Of a stretch of DNA of 64,000 bases, positions 45,960-55,973 are shown in pieces. Under the pieces are notes generated by a model. It saw only the letters and a list, made by a program, of their open reading frames with translations, made no database searches and was not told the DNA's origin. Origin of the DNA: Ochrobactrum sp. CGA5 (GTDB lineage: Bacteria; Pseudomonadota; Alphaproteobacteria; Rhizobiales; Rhizobiaceae); contig NZ_VCIG01000005.1 of NCBI RefSeq assembly GCF_006345815.1, positions 186,001 to 250,000 of the forward strand. Reading direction: 5' to 3'. A program made the position numbers and the translations under genes. Positions within the stretch are counted from its first letter, which is position 1; each line of letters starts with the position of its first letter.

Positions 45960-46799
45960 ATGTTGAAAGCACGCACATCGCCCATTCGCACCACACTCGT
46001 CCATGCGGCCCTGATCTTCTACATGCTGATCGCCGTGTTCCCGGTGGCGCTGACGCTGATCAACTCGTTCAAGGACCGCAACGCGATCTTCCGCACGCCC
46101 TTGCAATTTCCGACACCGGAAAGCTTTAGCCTCATCGGTTACGAAACGGTTCTGAAGCAGGGTTCTTTCCTGACCTACTTCCAGAACAGCACCATCGTGA
46201 CGGTGGTGAGTATTTTCCTCGTGATCCTGTTCGGCGCGATGGCAGCCTTTGCGCTTGCCGAATACCGTTTCAAGGGCAACACCCTGATGGGCCTGTACCT
46301 CGCCATCGGCATCATGATCCCGATCCGGCTGGGAACTGTAGCATTGCTTCAGGGTATGGTGGCTGCCGGTCTGGTCAATACGTTGACGGCGCTGATCCTC
46401 GTCTATACCGCGCAGGGCCTGCCGCTCGCGATTTTCATCCTGTCCGAGTTCATGCGAACCGTGTCAGATGATTTGAAAAATGCCGGGCGAATAGACGGCA
46501 TGTCAGAATATGCGATCTTCTTCAAGCTGGTGCTGCCGCTGATCCGGCCCGCCATGGCTACGGTCGCCGTCTTTACCATGATCCCGATCTGGAACGACCT
46601 CTGGTTCCCGCTGATCCTTGCGCCAAGTGAAGCCACCAAGACCGTGACGCTCGGTTCGCAGCTTTTCATTGGTCAGTTCGTCACCAACTGGAATGCCGTT
46701 CTGTCAGCCCTTTCGCTGGCGATGTTCCCGATCCTTGTTCTTTACGTCATCTTCTCGCGGCAGTTGATCCGCGGCATCACCGCGGGGGCTGTAAAATGA
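45960..46799 (+). CDS. Carbohydrate ABC transporter permease (MalG type)
   Basis: A 279-residue permease: six helices, VALTLINSFKDRNAIFRTPL near the start, and EAA loop LKNAGRIDGMSEYAIFFKLV. The ATG at 45960 has GAGGACGAG upstream; a longer in-frame reading overlapping the previous gene is rejected. It overlaps the oxidoreductase gene by 4 nt. Confidence 0.93.
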   Translation: MLKARTSPIRTTLVHAALIFYMLIAVFPVALTLINSFKDRNAIFRTPLQFPTPESFSLIGYETVLKQGSFLTYFQNSTIVTVVSIFLVILFGAMAAFALAEYRFKGNTLMGLYLAIGIMIPIRLGTVALLQGMVAAGLVNTLTALILVYTAQGLPLAIFILSEFMRTVSDDLKNAGRIDGMSEYAIFFKLVLPLIRPAMATVAVFTMIPIWNDLWFPLILAPSEATKTVTLGSQLFIGQFVTNWNAVLSALSLAMFPILVLYVIFSRQLIRGITAGAVK

Positions 46800-47866
46800 G
46801 TTCTTCAATGCAAAATCCTGTCCGTGTTCTTTCCGCCGGTCTCGGTAATATGGGCCGCAGCCATGCGCTAGCCTATCACCGCAATCCCGGCTTCGAGGTT
46901 GTCGGCCTCGTCAATCGCACCAAGGTTGTGGTGCCAGATGAACTGGCGGGTTACGAAATCCATCCTTCCTTCCATGAAGCATTGAAGGAGTTGAAGCCCG
47001 ATCTTGCCTGCGTCGCCACTTATTCTGAAAGCCATGCGGAATATGCTATCGCGGCGCTGGAGCAGGGCGCACATGTGTTCGTAGAAAAGCCGTTGGCAAC
47101 CACAGTTGAGGATGCGCGCCGGGTCATCGACTGCGCGCGGGCCAACGGGCGCAAGCTCGTCATCGGCTATATTCTGCGTCATCATCCTTCGTGGATGCGG
47201 CTTATCTCAGAGGCGCGTCAGCTTGGCGGGCCTTATGTATTCCGCATGAATCTCAATCAGCAGTCCAGCGGCGCAACCTGGGAAACGCACAAGAACCTGA
47301 TGAACACCACATCGCCCATAGTCGATTGTGGCGTGCATTATGTGGACGTCATGTGCCAGATCACTGACGCCAATCCGGTGGAAGTGCGCGGCATGGGACT
47401 GCGTCTCTCCGACGAAATCAAACCAGATATGTATAATTACGGTCATCTTCAGGTGTTGTTCGATGACGGCACAGTCGGGTGGTATGAAGCAGGATGGGGG
47501 CCGATGATGTCGGAAACGGCTTTCTTCGTAAAGGATGTCATCTCACCAAATGGGTGTGTCTCGATCGTCATGAACGAGGCCGCGACCAAATCCGACGATG
47601 TGGACGCGCATACCAAGACATCGACTATCCGTGTTCACCGGGCCGAGCGTGGGGCAGACGGCAAGTTCCTGAAACCGGATACGGATCTCTCCATGGCCGA
47701 CGAGCCAGGACATCAGGAATTGTGCGAACGCGAGCAGGCCTACATGCTGAAGGCCATTCGCGACGATATTGATCTCAACCGGCATATGGATGACGCACTG
47801 CAATCACTGCGCATCTGCCTCGCGGCAGATGAAAGCGTGCGCTCTGGCCAGCCTGTCAAACTGTAA
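46796..47866 (+). CDS. Gfo/Idh/MocA-family oxidoreductase
   Basis: A 356-residue NAD(P)-dependent sugar oxidoreductase-like protein. The Rossmann motif is in VLSAGLGNMGRSHALAYHRN, the EKP motif in HVFVEKPLATT (the conserved lysine), and the family histidine pair near VDCGVHYVDVMCQ. Such enzymes oxidise or epimerise sugars and inositols. It sits inside the sugar ABC operon between permease and ATPase genes, so it probably acts on the imported compound. Confidence 0.9.
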   Translation: MSSSMQNPVRVLSAGLGNMGRSHALAYHRNPGFEVVGLVNRTKVVVPDELAGYEIHPSFHEALKELKPDLACVATYSESHAEYAIAALEQGAHVFVEKPLATTVEDARRVIDCARANGRKLVIGYILRHHPSWMRLISEARQLGGPYVFRMNLNQQSSGATWETHKNLMNTTSPIVDCGVHYVDVMCQITDANPVEVRGMGLRLSDEIKPDMYNYGHLQVLFDDGTVGWYEAGWGPMMSETAFFVKDVISPNGCVSIVMNEAATKSDDVDAHTKTSTIRVHRAERGADGKFLKPDTDLSMADEPGHQELCEREQAYMLKAIRDDIDLNRHMDDALQSLRICLAADESVRSGQPVKL

Positions 47867-47877
47867 GCCGTTAGGAT

Positions 47878-47986
47878 TTAGAGCGGTTCCGGTTAAAACG
47901 GAATCGCGGAACCGCTCTATCTCTTTGTTCTAACACATTATCTTACGCAAAACCGCTTCGCACTTTTGCTGGAAATGCTCTAAAGG
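47878..47986. repeat. Palindromic intergenic element (Bru-RS/RPE-like), intact copy
   Basis: The left arm is a near-perfect palindrome: AGAGCGGTTCCG, short loop with AAAACGGAATCG, CGGAACCGCTCT. The right arm runs from CTTACGCAAAACCGCTTCGC to GCTGGAAATGCTCTA. This is the best copy of the family here and matches elements I recall as very numerous in Brucella and related genomes. It separates the oxidoreductase from the ATPase gene of one operon. Confidence 0.75.
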
Positions 47987-47996
47987 AATTTGTTAC

Positions 47997-48998
47997 GTGG
48001 GATCGCTGCTGCTCAAATCGGTACACAAGCGCTACGGTGCACAGGAAGTTCTGAAAGACATCAATCTGGAGGTTCAGGACGGTGAGTTCGTCATTTTCGT
48101 TGGACCGTCCGGCTGCGGGAAGTCAACGCTGCTGCGCTCCATCGCGGGACTGGAGGACGTCTCCTCCGGTCAGGTCCTCATCAACGGAGATGACGTAACC
48201 GTCACTCCGCCGTCAAAGCGCGGTATCGCCATGGTTTTCCAATCCTATGCGCTGTATCCGCACCTCACGGTCAAGGACAATATGGGGCTTGGTCTCAAAC
48301 AGGCAGGCACGCCCAAGGCCGAAATTGAAGAGCGGGTTTCCAAGGCTTCAACAATGCTGTCGCTCGAGCCTTATCTTGGTCGCCGTCCGGCTGAAATGTC
48401 CGGTGGCCAGCGCCAGCGTGTCGCCATCGGCCGCGCATTGGTGCGCGAACCCGAGCTTTTCCTGTTTGATGAACCGCTGTCGAACCTTGATGCAGCGCTT
48501 CGCGTTCAGACACGGCTTGAAATCGCCAAACTGCATCGTGAGCTCAAGGCGACTATGATCTACGTCACGCATGATCAGGTTGAGGCCATGACGCTTGCTG
48601 ACCGCATCGTTGTTCTCAATGCCGGTCGCATTGAGCAGATCGGCTCGCCGATGGACCTCTATAACAAGCCCGACAATCTCTTCGTCGCCGGTTTTATCGG
48701 TTCGCCGCAGATGAATTTTGTTGATGGCGCCCGTATTGGAGACGCTGGAGCGAAGACCGTCGGCATCCGCCCCGAGCACATTTCTGTCAGCCGCGAGAGC
48801 GGCAAATGGAAAGGCAAGGTCATCCATGCCGAACATCTCGGCGCCGATACGATCCTTTATGTCGAAACCGAAGCTGCAGGTCTGATTACGGTGCGGCTCT
48901 TCGGCGAACACCACCACACTGAAGACGATATGATCCTTATCACACCAGATGAGAGCAAGCTCCATAGGTTCGATACGAATGGCAAAGCGATCCGCTGA
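47997..48998 (+). CDS. Carbohydrate ABC transporter ATP-binding protein (UgpC/MsmK type)
   Basis: A 333-residue CUT1-type ATPase: Walker [10 protein letters not shown] at residues 36-44, signature [15 protein letters not shown], Walker [16 protein letters not shown], and a C-terminal regulatory OB-fold segment beginning after [23 protein letters not shown] start with AAAGGA upstream, placed just after the palindromic element. It drives the MalF/MalG-type permeases encoded upstream. Confidence 0.93.
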   Translation: MGSLLLKSVHKRYGAQEVLKDINLEVQDGEFVIFVGPSGCGKSTLLRSIAGLEDVSSGQVLINGDDVTVTPPSKRGIAMVFQSYALYPHLTVKDNMGLGLKQAGTPKAEIEERVSKASTMLSLEPYLGRRPAEMSGGQRQRVAIGRALVREPELFLFDEPLSNLDAALRVQTRLEIAKLHRELKATMIYVTHDQVEAMTLADRIVVLNAGRIEQIGSPMDLYNKPDNLFVAGFIGSPQMNFVDGARIGDAGAKTVGIRPEHISVSRESGKWKGKVIHAEHLGADTILYVETEAAGLITVRLFGEHHHTEDDMILITPDESKLHRFDTNGKAIR

Positions 48999-49023
48999 AC
49001 CGGCCATTTCGTAGCTTCCTGTC

Positions 49024-49057
49024 AAGCCGTACCCTCTTGGGTGCGGCTTTTCTTTTT
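49024..49057 (+). terminator. Rho-independent terminator
   Basis: AAGCCGTACCC, TCTT loop, GGGTGCGGCTT, then TTCTTTTT. It ends the sugar transporter operon. Confidence 0.9.
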
Positions 49058-50797
<1,740 letters not shown>

Positions 50798-50800
50798 TCT

Positions 50801-51814
50801 ATGACGAAAATGACCATGATTGAGGCGATTCAGAACGCTCATGACATCGCCATGGAACGCGACAAAAATGTTGTCGTGTTTGGTGAGGATGTTGGGTATT
50901 TCGGCGGCGTTTTCCGCTGCACGGCTGGCTTGCAGAAGAAATACGGCAAGGAACGCTGCTTCGATGCACCAATCAGCGAACTCGGTATTGTTGGCACAGC
51001 GATCGGGATGGCCGCTTATGGTCTTCGCCCCTGCATCGAAGTGCAGTTTGCCGATTATGTTTATCCGGCCTATGACCAGATCGTTTCAGAGGCCGCGCGC
51101 CTTCGCTATCGTTCGGCGGGCGAGTTTACCTGTCCCATCGTCATCCGTATGCCTTCCGGTGGCGGCATTTATGGCGGCCAGACGCACAGCCAGAGCCCGG
51201 AAGCACTTTTTACGCATGTATCAGGACTGAAGACAGTCATGCCATCCACGCCAGCCGATGCCAAGGGGCTGTTGCTGGCTGCCATCGAGGACCCGGACCC
51301 TGTCATCATGTTCGAGCCGAAGCGCCTTTATAATGGGCCTTTTGACGGTCATCACGACCGTCCGGTGACATCCTGGAAGAAGCATGATCTGGGCGATGTG
51401 CCAGAAGGCTATTATACCGTGCCGCTTGGCAAGGCTGCCATTCGCAGAGAGGGCAGTGATGTGACTGTGCTCGCCTATGGCACCATGGTCCATGTGGCGC
51501 TTGCCGCCGCCGAGGAAACCGGCATTGATGCTGAGGTGATAGATCTTCGCACGCTGCTCCCACTCGATACGGATACCATTATGGCGTCAGTCAGGAAGAC
51601 CGGGCGTTGTGTTGTCGTGCACGAGGCGACGCTGACCTGCGGTTATGGCGCAGAGCTTGCCGCGCTCGTCCAGCGTGACTGCTTCTATCATCTTGAAGCG
51701 CCCATCCTCCGCGTGACCGGTTGGGATACACCTTATCCGCATGCGCAGGAATGGGCTTATTTTCCCGGTCCTGATCGGGTGGGTCGCGCGCTTACATCCA
51801 TCATGGAAGCTTAG
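50801..51814 (+). CDS. bkdA2: Branched-chain 2-oxoacid dehydrogenase E1 beta subunit
   Basis: A 337-residue transketolase-like E1 beta. FGEDVGYFGGVFRCTAGLQK, the FAPISELGIVGTAIG-like segment and PSGGGIYGGQTHSQSPEALF are typical. It forms the E1 heterotetramer with BkdA1. Three bases separate it from bkdA1. Confidence 0.95.
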   Translation: MTKMTMIEAIQNAHDIAMERDKNVVVFGEDVGYFGGVFRCTAGLQKKYGKERCFDAPISELGIVGTAIGMAAYGLRPCIEVQFADYVYPAYDQIVSEAARLRYRSAGEFTCPIVIRMPSGGGIYGGQTHSQSPEALFTHVSGLKTVMPSTPADAKGLLLAAIEDPDPVIMFEPKRLYNGPFDGHHDRPVTSWKKHDLGDVPEGYYTVPLGKAAIRREGSDVTVLAYGTMVHVALAAAEETGIDAEVIDLRTLLPLDTDTIMASVRKTGRCVVVHEATLTCGYGAELAALVQRDCFYHLEAPILRVTGWDTPYPHAQEWAYFPGPDRVGRALTSIMEA

Positions 51815-51825
51815 GGGAGGGAACT

Positions 51826-53100
51826 ATGGCGCATTTTACAATCAAGCTCCCTGATGTTGGTGAAGGTGTTGCCGAGGCCGAACTTGTCGAATGGCATGTA
51901 AAACTTGGCGATGTCGTGCGCGAGGATGATCTTCTTGCGGCTGTCATGACCGACAAGGCAACGGTGGAAATTCCATCGTCACGCGCCGGCAAGGTCATCG
52001 CCATCAATGGCGAAGTCGGCGAGAAGATCGCGGTCGGTTCCGAACTTGTCCGTCTGGAGATTGAGGGGGGGACGACAGAAGAACAGCCCGTCGAAAATGT
52101 TGAAGAAAATCCTGCTCTTGAAACTCCAGTACTGCTGCAAACGCCTGTCCCTCCAAAAGCTGCCCCCCCGCAGCGTGAGAGTGCAAGCCGCCCTTTTACC
52201 GGCGCTGGCCCGGTTCGTCAGGAAGGCGAAAAGCCGCTGGCAACCCCGTCCGTTAGATTGCGGGCCCGCGATGCAGGAGTCGATCTGCGCCGCGTTCGTG
52301 GAACGGGACCGGCTGGACGCATCACACATGAAGATCTCGACCTTTTTTTCCAGCAGGAAACAGGTGCGGCATCAACTCTCTCCGCTTACGCAGCCGATAG
52401 TTCGGTCAACGAGATCAAGGTCCTCGGCCTTCGGCGCAAGATTGCCGAACGCATGGCCGAGGCGAAGCGCCATATTCCGCATATTACAATCGTTGAGGAA
52501 GTCGACGTCAGCCAGATCGAGGAGTTGCGCACCAAGCTCAACCACGAGCAGAAAGAGGGACGTCCACGCCTCACGCTGTTGCCGTTCATCATCCGCGCGA
52601 TAGTGAAAGCCGTGAAAGAACAGCCCGGTCTCAACGCGCATTTCGATGACGAGGCCGACATCATCCGCCAGTTCGGCGGTGTGCATATCGGCATCGCCAC
52701 GCAGACGCCCAACGGCCTGATTGTGCCCGTGGTGCGCCATGCGGAAAGTATGAGTGTGTTCGCGGCAGCTTCGGAATTGTCGCGCGTGACCGAAGCAGCG
52801 CGCAACGGTACGGCGAAGCGGGAGGAACTGTCAGGTTCCACCATCACCATCACATCGCTTGGGCCGCTCGGTGCTATCGCCACGACACCGATCATAAACC
52901 GCCCGGAAGTGGCGATCGTCGGCATCAACAAGATCGCCATACGTCCGATGTGGGATGGTGCGCAGTTCGTAGCGCGCAAGATGATGAACCTGTCATGCAG
53001 TTTCGACCATCGGGTGATCGACGGCTGGGATGCGGCGGTCTTCGTGCAGAAGCTGAAAAGCCTGCTGGAGACGCCTGCCATGATTTTTGTAGAAGGCTGA
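51826..53100 (+). CDS. bkdB: Branched-chain 2-oxoacid dehydrogenase E2 (dihydrolipoyl acyltransferase)
   Basis: A 424-residue E2 with one N-terminal lipoyl domain (lipoyl-lysine in VMTDKATVEIPS, near residue 45), a Pro-rich linker, a peripheral subunit-binding domain (TPSVRLRARDAGVDLRRVRG), and the acyltransferase core ending with the catalytic SFDHRVIDGWDAA. It forms the multimeric core on which E1 and E3 assemble. GGGAGGGA precedes the ATG. Confidence 0.95.
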   Translation: MAHFTIKLPDVGEGVAEAELVEWHVKLGDVVREDDLLAAVMTDKATVEIPSSRAGKVIAINGEVGEKIAVGSELVRLEIEGGTTEEQPVENVEENPALETPVLLQTPVPPKAAPPQRESASRPFTGAGPVRQEGEKPLATPSVRLRARDAGVDLRRVRGTGPAGRITHEDLDLFFQQETGAASTLSAYAADSSVNEIKVLGLRRKIAERMAEAKRHIPHITIVEEVDVSQIEELRTKLNHEQKEGRPRLTLLPFIIRAIVKAVKEQPGLNAHFDDEADIIRQFGGVHIGIATQTPNGLIVPVVRHAESMSVFAAASELSRVTEAARNGTAKREELSGSTITITSLGPLGAIATTPIINRPEVAIVGINKIAIRPMWDGAQFVARKMMNLSCSFDHRVIDGWDAAVFVQKLKSLLETPAMIFVEG

Positions 53101-53104
53101 TCGA

Positions 53105-54499
53105 ATGAGTGAGATTTCATGCAAACTCCTGATCATTGGTGGCGGTCCAGGCGGCTATGTCTGCGGCATCCGGGCAGGCCAGCTTGGCATCGATACGGTG
53201 CTGGTGGAAAAGACGCGGTTGGGCGGCACTTGCCTCAATGTCGGGTGCATTCCGTCAAAGGCGCTAATTCATGCCGCCGATGAGTTCCATCGCCTTTCCG
53301 TCTTTTCATCGAAGGGCGCACTCGGTATTTCGGCTCAGAACCCTGCTATTGATTTCGGCAAAACACTCGAATGGAAAGACGGCATTGTGAGCCGCCTCAA
53401 CGGCGGTGTGGCAGGGCTCCTGAAACGGTCGCGCGTGCGTATGTTCCATGGACCTGCGCGCTTTCTCGACGGAAAAACCGTTTTTGTCGACACCGATACG
53501 GGCCGTCAGACCATCCATGCCGAAAATATCGTGATCGCCACGGGTTCGGCCCCGGTCGAAATTCAGGCGCTGCCGTTTGGCGGAAAAGTCATTTCGTCCA
53601 CCGAAGCGCTGTCGCTGGAAAAAATCCCGGAAAAGTTTGCTATTGTTGGCGGCGGCTATATTGGGCTGGAGATTGGCACAGCCTTTGCCAAGCTGGGCGC
53701 AAAGGTCACTGTGGTGGAGGCAACCGACCGCATCCTGCCGCAGTATGATGCGGAACTGACACGTCCGGTTATGGCGCGCCTGAAGACGCTCGGCGTTGAA
53801 ATCCTGACCAGCACTTCGGCCAAGGGGCTATCGAAGGATGAAGCCGGGCTGGACGTCCTGACTGCCGACGGAACCGCAAAAACAATCGAGGCCGACAAGA
53901 TACTCGTCACCGTGGGCCGCAAGCCACAGACTGATGGCTGGGGCCTGAGCGAAATCCGTCTCGACATGGACGGACGTTTCATCCGCATCGATGAGCGTTG
54001 CCGCACTTCCATGCGTGGTGTCTATGCGATAGGCGATGTGACCGGCGAGCCGATGCTAGCCCATCGTGCCATGGCACAGGGCGAGATGGTGGCGGAAATT
54101 ATCGCAGGTGGAAATCAGCTATGGGACAAACGCTGCATTCCCGCGGTCTGTTTCACCGATCCGGAGATCGTCACTGTCGGGCAGTCGCCGGACGAAGCGC
54201 GTCAAGCTGGTCATCAAATTCAGGTCGGCATCTTTCCGTTTCAAGCCAATGGCCGCGCCATGACGATTGAACGCGAAGACGGCATGATCCGTGTCGTTGC
54301 ACGCGCGGATAATCACCTCATCCTCGGCATTCAGGCTGTAGGCTTTGGCATATCCGAGCTTTCGTCATCCTTCGCGCAGGCGGTCGAAATGGGCGCAAGG
54401 TTGGAAGACATTGCCGCCACCATCCACGCGCATCCGACAATGAGCGAAGGCTTTGCTGAAGCCTGCATGAAGGCGCTTGGCCATGCGTTACACGTTTGA
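53105..54499 (+). CDS. lpdV: Dihydrolipoyl dehydrogenase (E3 of the Bkd complex)
   Basis: A 464-residue FAD disulfide reductase: GGGPGGYVCGIRAGQLG at the N-terminus, redox-active GGTCLNVGCIPSK, NAD motif GGGYIGLEIGTAF, and the C-terminal active-site HAHPTMSEGFAEA. It reoxidises dihydrolipoamide. It lies 4 bp after bkdB and converges on the SURF1 gene with a 12-bp overlap of the two 3' ends. Confidence 0.95.
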   Translation: MSEISCKLLIIGGGPGGYVCGIRAGQLGIDTVLVEKTRLGGTCLNVGCIPSKALIHAADEFHRLSVFSSKGALGISAQNPAIDFGKTLEWKDGIVSRLNGGVAGLLKRSRVRMFHGPARFLDGKTVFVDTDTGRQTIHAENIVIATGSAPVEIQALPFGGKVISSTEALSLEKIPEKFAIVGGGYIGLEIGTAFAKLGAKVTVVEATDRILPQYDAELTRPVMARLKTLGVEILTSTSAKGLSKDEAGLDVLTADGTAKTIEADKILVTVGRKPQTDGWGLSEIRLDMDGRFIRIDERCRTSMRGVYAIGDVTGEPMLAHRAMAQGEMVAEIIAGGNQLWDKRCIPAVCFTDPEIVTVGQSPDEARQAGHQIQVGIFPFQANGRAMTIEREDGMIRVVARADNHLILGIQAVGFGISELSSSFAQAVEMGARLEDIAATIHAHPTMSEGFAEACMKALGHALHV

Positions 54500-55249
54500 T
54501 GACTTGCGCTCGTGCCGCCAGACAAAAATGGCGGCACCGGCAACCATTGCAGCGAGCGCAAACCATGTGATTGCATAGGAAAGATGGCTGTTACGGAATT
54601 TCACGACCGTCAGCCCGCCAATGGGAAGTGCCCCTGCGTTGGCTGTTGCATCGGCATCGATGAAGTAAGGCGCAACCGCTCCAAGATTATCCTTCTGCGC
54701 AAAGGCTGCTACATCGCGCGAATTCCAGTCATTGCGTGCCGGATCGTTCGGGCGCAGGAAAAACCCATCCGGCTCTGGCATACGCAACAGGCCGGTTACA
54801 GTCGTTTCACCTGAAATCTGCTTTTCCTGACGTAATGATGGATCGCGCTTGTCACTTGGAACGAAGCCGCGATTGATGAAAGTCAGCGCGCCGTTCGGTG
54901 AACGCATCGGTGTCAGAACCCAATAGCCCGCACCGCGTTCGGTCAGCGCATGAACCAGCACTTCCTTGTCGTTTAGATAGGTTCCGGTAAGCGTCACATG
55001 ACGGTACTCGTCGTCCTTCTGATTGACATTGGCCCAATCGTCAGGGCCGGGCGCTGCAACCGGCTCTGCGTGAACGCGCGCATCAACACGGGCGATGAGA
55101 TCGAGTTTCCATTGAAGACGCTCGACCTGCCAAAATCCTAACCCCATGAAAAAAATAAAGAATAACACCCCTAGCACCGACATAAAACTAAGGAAAAACC
55201 GGGAAGAAGTTTTCCGAACTGTTTGTTCATTTTCGGGGGAGGGCATCAT
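54488..55249 (-). CDS. SURF1-family protein
   Basis: A 253-residue inner-membrane protein with two helices, at about residues 17-40 and 220-240, and a periplasmic domain between. The SURF1 motifs GLGFWQVERLQWK and INRGFVPSDKRD are present. SURF1 helps insert heme into heme-copper oxidases. No oxidase gene of that type is close; the gene stands alone beside the bkd operon. The ATG at 55249 has AAGGA upstream; a TTG at 55261 is rejected. Confidence 0.9.
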   Translation of the reverse strand: MMPSPENEQTVRKTSSRFFLSFMSVLGVLFFIFFMGLGFWQVERLQWKLDLIARVDARVHAEPVAAPGPDDWANVNQKDDEYRHVTLTGTYLNDKEVLVHALTERGAGYWVLTPMRSPNGALTFINRGFVPSDKRDPSLRQEKQISGETTVTGLLRMPEPDGFFLRPNDPARNDWNSRDVAAFAQKDNLGAVAPYFIDADATANAGALPIGGLTVVKFRNSHLSYAITWFALAAMVAGAAIFVWRHERKSSNV

Positions 55250-55587
55250 CTCGTCCTTCAATCACGGCAGCCAAAAGTGTCTGATGCAGAAACTGGCCTT
55301 CTATAGCAAAAATTTAATGGCAATAAAGGGTTGGACCACAAAAGCACGTGATCGCTAAATTTTAGCCGCAGGTAAGCCTGCGCATGCTGATGGGAAGGGA
55401 AGCGCGGAGACGCGAGGGGTGACAGCCGGGCAAATTCCGGTGGCATTTACGAACAGAGAAGCAGAGGATGCCGTGTTTTCTGCCGATCCATTCCTCTGAA
55501 CTGAATGTCTCGGAAGATAAAATTACAGCGCCTGCCGCATCTCCGCTGAGTGCGTGGCGCCGGAAATTTTTTATTGCATCATCCTTA

Positions 55588-55773
55588 TCAGGCAAGCTTG
55601 TGAATCTTGCGTCTGCGATGCGAGTAACCACCCTTCGACAGCCGCAAAACGTTGCAAACCTGTGTCCTGTCCTCCGACGGCTTCGGCATCTGTTCATGAA
55701 TACGCCGTAAAATCTGTTGTGTAACTGTGCGTTCTTTATCGCTCGCGGCAGGACCGATAATAATGCTCTTCAT
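55588..55773 (-). CDS. Possible small basic protein
   Basis: A 61-residue frame starting MKSIIIGPAASDKERTVTQQ, basic at the C-terminus (HRRRKIHKLA). Support is an ATG with AGGGAGA seven bases upstream, in a 724-bp gap between SURF1 and ftsK that otherwise holds no gene. No family is recognised, and codon use is not decisive. Confidence 0.4.
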   Translation of the reverse strand: MKSIIIGPAASDKERTVTQQILRRIHEQMPKPSEDRTQVCNVLRLSKGGYSHRRRKIHKLA

Positions 55774-55921
55774 CGATCATTCTCCCTATATTCTGGGCGC
55801 GAGACCGCCTCCGAGGCTATCTCGACCGATTATCAAGAATGTACGAATGAAGGAAGTATTAACCAATTTTTATGTCTTGACAAGCGCATTTGCGCAACAG
55901 TTTGCAACCTATTGCAAAGCA

Positions 55922-55956
55922 TGAAGAAAAGCCGAGTCGCATGCACAATCCGGCTT
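55922..55956 (-). terminator. Possible terminator of ftsK
   Basis: On the minus strand AAGCCG and CGGCTT pair around a loop that contains GCATGC, then TTTCTTC follows. It lies 18 bp past the ftsK stop. The stem is short. Confidence 0.5.
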
Positions 55957-55973
55957 CTTCAGGTTTCTGGTAA

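Noticed and set aside
55362-55697. 111-codon minus-strand frame between SURF1 and ftsK
   Set aside because: Arg/Cys-rich without a ribosome site; overlaps the better-supported 61-codon frame.
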